A stretch of 7,701 bases of DNA from Patescibacteria group bacterium (GTDB lineage: Bacteria > Patescibacteriota > Patescibacteriia > JAACEG01 > JAGUWE01), in assembly GCA_020062525.1 (NCBI GenBank), contig JAGUWE010000005.1, forward strand, positions 1 to 7,701, read 5' to 3'. Shown here piece after piece: positions 4,689 through 7,701 of the stretch; position 1 is the stretch's first letter, and every line of letters begins with the position of its first letter. Made by a program: the position numbers and the translations under genes. The notes under the pieces were generated by a model. The model had not been told where the DNA came from. It did not search any database and worked only from the letters and a program-made list of their open reading frames with translations.

Positions 4689-5567
4689 TCAAGTTGGATT
4701 CACTATTATTATTGGACGACGACCTGAATTCGGTTCTTTTTTTTCTTTGTCCCAATCAGCCAAAGAACTTTCAATATTTTTAAAACTGTAGCGAAAACCC
4801 TCCCCTCTTTTGGTGCCGGCATCGTTAGTGATAAATTGTGCTTTCTTTTTGTCGTAGCCAACAAAAAGCAGCATATGATAAATTGGTCCGGGCTGACGAA
4901 AATAAGGATTAGCTAGTTTTCTACCAGCCATGGGGGCAATAACCAAATTACCCTTGGCTAATTCTGAGATAATATCATTAATCGTGGCTTTTTCCTTAAT
5001 TTTAAAATTATTGATTTGATAAAAATCATTGGCTAAGCGGGCGGTTTCGGCTGCGGTTGTATCAATATAATCGCCATAGTTTTTCTTTTGATAATCAACC
5101 AAGTCCAAAATTTCCCCTTTAGCGATTGCCGGGGTTAAGGGTTTGTTATTCAACCAATAAACTGCCATTACAATAGCCGCTTCTTCGCAGGTCTCGTTAA
5201 AAGGTGGCTGCCAATCAGCAAATGGTGCTTGAGAAGTAAAAGGAACTTTAAGTAAACTTTTTTCCGGCAAAAAATCTGCTTTGTTCGTTATTAAATCAGT
5301 TGTATCTTTATTGACATTCAGCGGTTGTTTTTCAATTGTTTCTTTGGTTTGTGGTGAGAGTTGAAATTCCTGGGAGGCATCAAAATTAGAAACATTCAGA
5401 GGCGGAATAAAAGATTTATTTACCCCCACACCAGAAAGCTGTGGACGTAAACCCGTGGTGTGGGGGTTTACTGGCAAAATAACGCTTTCCTTTTCTGTCA
5501 TCAAAACCAAAAAAATAAAAATCAAAAATAGCAATAACAAAATTAGTAGCCAAGGCCTTATTTTCAT
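4689..5567 (-). CDS. Membrane-anchored C39-like cysteine peptidase (Peptidase_C39_2 type)
   Basis: The 292-residue protein has a membrane segment at residues 6-23 after M-K-I-R-P, then a low-complexity linker (about 24-103), and an external papain-like C39 domain (about 104-290). The domain begins with L-K-V-P-F-T-S-Q-A-P-F-A-D-W, the typical entry of this family. C127 (N-E-T-C-E-E-A-A) is the likely nucleophile, H231 (Y-H-M-L-L-F-V-G-Y-D) the general base, and N248 or D249 the third polar residue. The family resembles the bacteriocin-leader peptidases, but stand-alone copies in Patescibacteria and Firmicutes have no established substrate. An inverted repeat is read in frame in the linker as V-N-P-H-T-T-G and S-G-V-G-V-N. 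A TATACT box lies right before the start, and a terminator separates it from the gene upstream, so it is probably monocistronic. Confidence 0.88.
   Translation of the reverse strand: MKIRPWLLILLLLFLIFIFLVLMTEKESVILPVNPHTTGLRPQLSGVGVNKSFIPPLNVSNFDASQEFQLSPQTKETIEKQPLNVNKDTTDLITNKADFLPEKSLLKVPFTSQAPFADWQPPFNETCEEAAIVMAVYWLNNKPLTPAIAKGEILDLVDYQKKNYGDYIDTTAAETARLANDFYQINNFKIKEKATINDIISELAKGNLVIAPMAGRKLANPYFRQPGPIYHMLLFVGYDKKKAQFITNDAGTKRGEGFRYSFKNIESSLADWDKEKKEPNSGRRPIIIVNPT
5422..5467. repeat. Palindromic element inside the C39 peptidase linker
   Basis: ACCCCCACACCA (5422-5433) and TGGTGTGGGGGT (5456-5467) are perfect 12-bp inverted arms around a 22-base centre. The GC-rich element stands out from its AT-rich surroundings. 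It is translated in frame within a linker, between the membrane segment and the peptidase domain, where insertion costs little. Confidence 0.75.
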
Positions 5568-5573
5568 ACTCTC

Positions 5574-5602
5574 AGTATAGCCATAAAATAAATGAAAAAC
5601 AA
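5574..5602 (-). promoter_or_regulatory. Possible promoter for the C39 peptidase gene
   Basis: The minus strand has TATACT (5579-5574) as a good -10 box. At 17 bases upstream there is only a poor -35 match (TTGTTT, 5602-5597) that overlaps the terminator stem. The start would fall at about 5567, on the A of the ATG, which implies a leaderless or nearly leaderless mRNA. Confidence 0.35.
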
Positions 5603-5628
5603 GACGATTTTAAAGCCGTCTTGTTTTT
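5595..5628 (-). terminator. Intrinsic terminator after the surface-protein genes (bidirectional shape)
   Basis: AAAAACAAGACG (5595-5606) and CGTCTTGTTTTT (5617-5628) form a perfect 12-bp stem with a 10-base loop. On the minus strand it ends in a T-run, ten bases after the stop of the small Ig-like membrane protein, so it ends that transcript. The flanking A and T runs give the same shape on the plus strand, but no gene reads into it from that side. Confidence 0.88.
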
Positions 5629-5637
5629 TGAACACCT

Positions 5638-6225
5638 TTATTTTTTGATAAAAATTAAGGATAAAAATAAGAGAACAATAGAAATCGCGATTGAAATTAA
5701 AATCAACATTTTTTCATTTGGCAATTTTTTTTCTTGGGGCAAAACCTCGTAAGTTAAATTGATTTTTGCTCCTGATAAAATTGTCAAGTCACTGCTTCCT
5801 AATGGCTTTGCCAAAATTGAAATTTGGGTTTTAGTTAGATTTGTTTTTTGTCCTTTAAGTTGAATTTTGACAATTTTGTTTTCGCCGCTTTCTAAACGAA
5901 AATTGTTGGGCAAAAATTGGATTTCTTTTTGGGGAGAATCAGTATAAACCCGATAGACCAAAACCTCATCAGAGATATTAGTTACCAGCAATTCTTTTTC
6001 GGCCATTTGATTTACTTTTGTTTTGAGCGCGATTTCTTTCGGCTTAACACTAATACTCACGGCCTGGACACAGGCTGCGTTTTGACAAAACCAATTAAAA
6101 AGCAACAAAAAACAACACGCCCCCACACCCCACCATAAACGACAAGGGTTTTGAGGCGAATTGATTCTTCTTATTTCCTTTTTTCCCGATCGGCAAGACG
6201 GGGTTTTCTGGGCGTGGGGGTTCAT
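5638..6225 (-). CDS. Small Ig-like surface protein with membrane segments at both ends
   Basis: I do not recognise a named family. The 195-residue protein has a basic N-terminal region (1-29), a signal or membrane segment (about 30-47, L-W-W-G-V-G-A-C-C-F-L-L-L-F) ending near A-A-C-V-Q-A, one beta-rich domain (about 56-163) resembling Ig-like/MSP-type domains (V-K-P-K-E-I-A-L... V-T-N-I-S-D), and a second membrane helix (about 172-192) with a K-K tail. It is probably a membrane-tethered external domain. The start is taken as ATG 6225, which overlaps the stop of the upstream gene as TAATG, the usual sign of translational coupling; an in-frame ATG at 6249 would overlap further. The N-terminal 37 codons coincide with an imperfect inverted repeat. 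A strong terminator follows, so it is last in its operon. Confidence 0.75.
   Translation of the reverse strand: MNPHAQKTPSCRSGKKEIRRINSPQNPCRLWWGVGACCFLLLFNWFCQNAACVQAVSISVKPKEIALKTKVNQMAEKELLVTNISDEVLVYRVYTDSPQKEIQFLPNNFRLESGENKIVKIQLKGQKTNLTKTQISILAKPLGSSDLTILSGAKINLTYEVLPQEKKLPNEKMLILISIAISIVLLFLSLIFIKK
6120..6220. repeat. Imperfect inverted repeat spanning the N-terminus of the Ig-like protein gene
   Basis: CCCCCACACCC (6120-6130) and GGGCGTGGGGG (6210-6220) are 11-bp inverted arms with one mismatch, 79 bases apart. The outer arm sequence matches that of the element at 5422-5467 (CCCCCACACC). The coding frame reads the arms as N-P-H-A and W-G-V-G, as N-P-H and G-V-G are read in the C39 gene, so both are probably members of one family. 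Confidence 0.6.
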
Positions 6226-7701
6226 TAGTTCTCGCTTGGACTGGCCCAAAAAATTAATTGGCCGGTCTTGATTCCAGAGCCCAAATAATCAGTGGGAATT
6301 TTAAGTGAAACACCAATTTCCTTTTCTTGACCGGACTCAATTTTTTCTTGAAAATCAGACCAATTTTGATTATTTAATTTCAAATGATGAATAAAAAGTT
6401 CATTGCCACTGACTTGACCCTCAACTGAAATTTTAATTCCTTGGTTTAAAAGTTTAATCAGTTCTGTAGCTTCTTGGCCGGGCTTGAGTTTACCAAAATT
6501 TAAGCTACTTTTGTCAATCTCAAAGGCAATTGAATCTTGAGACGGATTTTGTTCAGGGCCTGTTTTTTCCCCTAAAACCTGACCCTGCTCAACTTCTACC
6601 TCTAAAGAAATATTTTTAGATTTGCCACCAACTAAAATCTGAATTTGGTTACTCCGAATAAAATTAGTTTTTTCTGCTTGTAGTTTATAACTACCAGCAG
6701 TTAACAATAAAGTTACTTGACCATTCCCAGCAGTAGAATATAATTGCTCTTTGACTTTAATTGCAGCAGCGGCTAAAGGTAGCCAATTTGTCCCGTCAAA
6801 ATATTCAGTTGTTAACTCAAGATTCTCGCCTGAGTCAATTTGTTGATTATTTGAACTTAACTTAATTGGCTGCCAACCCCAGTCACCATAATACCAAAGA
6901 ACCCCATCGCCTTCTTTAAGGTAATAATCATTAGCCCCAACCATCGGGGCAATATTATTGACTAAATATAACCAGCCAGACATACCAGCCGCTTCTTCAT
7001 TATTGATTTTACTTAAATAAGGACCAAAACTTGTCTCTTTAATTTCATAACTATAATTGCATAAGGTGGCGGCGTTTTTAACTACATCCAAAGCAGTCAA
7101 GCCCTGTGCCCAAGTTGTGCAAATTGTTTCATTTTTACCTTCAATTCTTAATTCAAATAAACCTTGATTTAATTTAGCTACCGGATAAAATTTGCCGGCG
7201 AGAGCTATAGCGGCGTAAGCAGTCATAGCCGTATTAGTTGGATCGCTGGCAACCCAGCGGAAAGCGCCATTTGGTTCTTTTAAAGATTTTAAATGATCAA
7301 CCGGATTTTTGCCGCCCTTTGTCCAGTCAACTCCGGTCGGGTCTTGGCCTAATTTATAAATCGCGCTGATAATCCAAGCATCCGAACCAGAATCAGAAGC
7401 TTTTCCCCAACTGGAATTAGGATCATAACAAAATCCACCATCATCGTTTTGAGCTGATTTTAAATAGGCAATAGCTTTAATAATTTCAGCCGAGGTTGAA
7501 GAAAGTCCTGTCTCTAATAGAGCCATAATGGCAGCGGCCGTATCATTAGTATCGCTCAATGTGCCCACCCCATAGCCCCAGCCGCCGTCTTGATTTTGAT
7601 TTGCTAAAAGAAAATTTTTAGCACTACTTATTTCAATAGAATCGCTTTTTTCTCCGGCTGCGGAGAGAGCTAAAATTCCCCAAATATCATCATTTAATAA
7701 A
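6225..7701 (-). CDS. Surface protein with prenyltransferase-type repeats, DUF4430 and Ig-like domains (5' end missing)
   Basis: The frame stays open to the right edge, so the true start is outside; 491 residues are visible. The N-terminal half (1-178) has alpha/alpha-barrel repeats of the prenyltransferase/squalene-oxidase type, with Q-D-G-G-W-G-Y (38-43), N-D-D-G-G-F-C-Y (about 85-92) and P-N-G-A-F-R-W. The DUF4430 domain follows (about 181-277), with S-G-W-L-Y-L-V-N-N and a G-D-G-V-L-W-Y-Y strand. Next is a beta domain like carboxypeptidase regulatory or Ig-like modules (about 280-360), a Q/P-rich linker, and a C-terminal Ig-like domain (about 390-487, L-N-F-G-K-L-K-P-G). No catalytic aspartates of true cyclases are visible in this part. 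Barrel plus DUF4430 is the domain order of intrinsic factor and transcobalamin, so ligand binding is possible. There is no C-terminal anchor; the coupled downstream gene encodes one. The GTG at 7568 is an internal codon. Confidence 0.85.
   Translation of the reverse strand, partial: LLNDDIWGILALSAAGEKSDSIEISSAKNFLLANQNQDGGWGYGVGTLSDTNDTAAAIMALLETGLSSTSAEIIKAIAYLKSAQNDDGGFCYDPNSSWGKASDSGSDAWIISAIYKLGQDPTGVDWTKGGKNPVDHLKSLKEPNGAFRWVASDPTNTAMTAYAAIALAGKFYPVAKLNQGLFELRIEGKNETICTTWAQGLTALDVVKNAATLCNYSYEIKETSFGPYLSKINNEEAAGMSGWLYLVNNIAPMVGANDYYLKEGDGVLWYYGDWGWQPIKLSSNNQQIDSGENLELTTEYFDGTNWLPLAAAAIKVKEQLYSTAGNGQVTLLLTAGSYKLQAEKTNFIRSNQIQILVGGKSKNISLEVEVEQGQVLGEKTGPEQNPSQDSIAFEIDKSSLNFGKLKPGQEATELIKLLNQGIKISVEGQVSGNELFIHHLKLNNQNWSDFQEKIESGQEKEIGVSLKIPTDYLGSGIKTGQLIFWASPSEN

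Noticed and set aside
4688..4760. Terminator for htrA in the start of the converging gene
   Set aside because: There is a T-run on the plus strand, but only a 3-bp stem before it; with one base between the two stop codons I could not support a terminator.
6226..6249. ATG 6249 as the start of the small Ig-like membrane protein
   Set aside because: It lies inside the upstream gene, while ATG 6225 overlaps that gene's stop as TAATG, a typical coupled start.
7566..7568. GTG at 7568 as the start of the DUF4430 surface protein
   Set aside because: The frame continues upstream to the window edge and encodes a repeat unit with Q-D-G-G-W-G-Y, so this is an internal valine codon.
1..7701. CRISPR array, insertion sequence or prophage
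   Set aside because: No regularly spaced direct repeats, transposase, integrase or phage genes are visible; the repeats present are single inverted pairs.

Overview
The window looks like chromosomal DNA from a small-genome, AT-rich bacterium, most likely of the Candidate Phyla Radiation (Patescibacteria). This is inferred from several things together: tightly packed genes, start codons mostly without a Shine-Dalgarno sequence, a tRNA gene without an encoded CCA end, a small GIY-YIG protein, a membrane-anchored C39-type protease, a DUF4430 surface protein, and palindromic elements read through inside coding regions. No 16S rRNA or other marker gene is present, so the placement stays an inference.

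Left part (1-2153, all minus strand). The window opens on the 5' half of an initiator-tRNA-like copy whose D arm is replaced by a palindrome. Next come a small GIY-YIG nuclease gene and a complete initiator tRNA gene that abuts the nuclease start codon. metK (SAM synthetase) follows, in two overlapping frames that together make one normal-length enzyme, so it carries a frameshift. A consensus promoter (TTGACA-17-TATAAT) lies upstream of metK. Beyond it is a one-domain superoxide reductase.

Middle (2187-4687). A PfkB-family kinase and a monocluster 4Fe-4S ferredoxin complete a minus-strand run ferredoxin > kinase > superoxide reductase, which starts from an extended -10 promoter. A divergent promoter drives a membrane-anchored HtrA/Deg-type serine protease on the plus strand. 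Its predicted transcript begins with a 41-nt hairpin.

Right part (4689-7701, minus strand). A membrane-anchored C39-like protease converges on htrA. Behind a strong intrinsic terminator lie two coupled surface-protein genes. The upstream one is a partial protein with prenyltransferase-type alpha/alpha repeats, a DUF4430 domain and Ig-like domains. The downstream one is a small Ig-like protein with membrane segments at both ends.

Functionally the window combines methyl-donor synthesis, translation initiation (tRNA-fMet), superoxide detoxification with a possible electron donor, envelope proteolysis and a cell-surface module. The most notable observations are the metK frameshift, palindromic elements inside the N-terminal coding parts of three genes, the altered initiator tRNA, a nuclease gene placed between two tRNA copies, hairpins at predicted transcription starts, a substitution at the usual catalytic lysine of the superoxide reductase, and a transcobalamin-like domain order in the surface protein.
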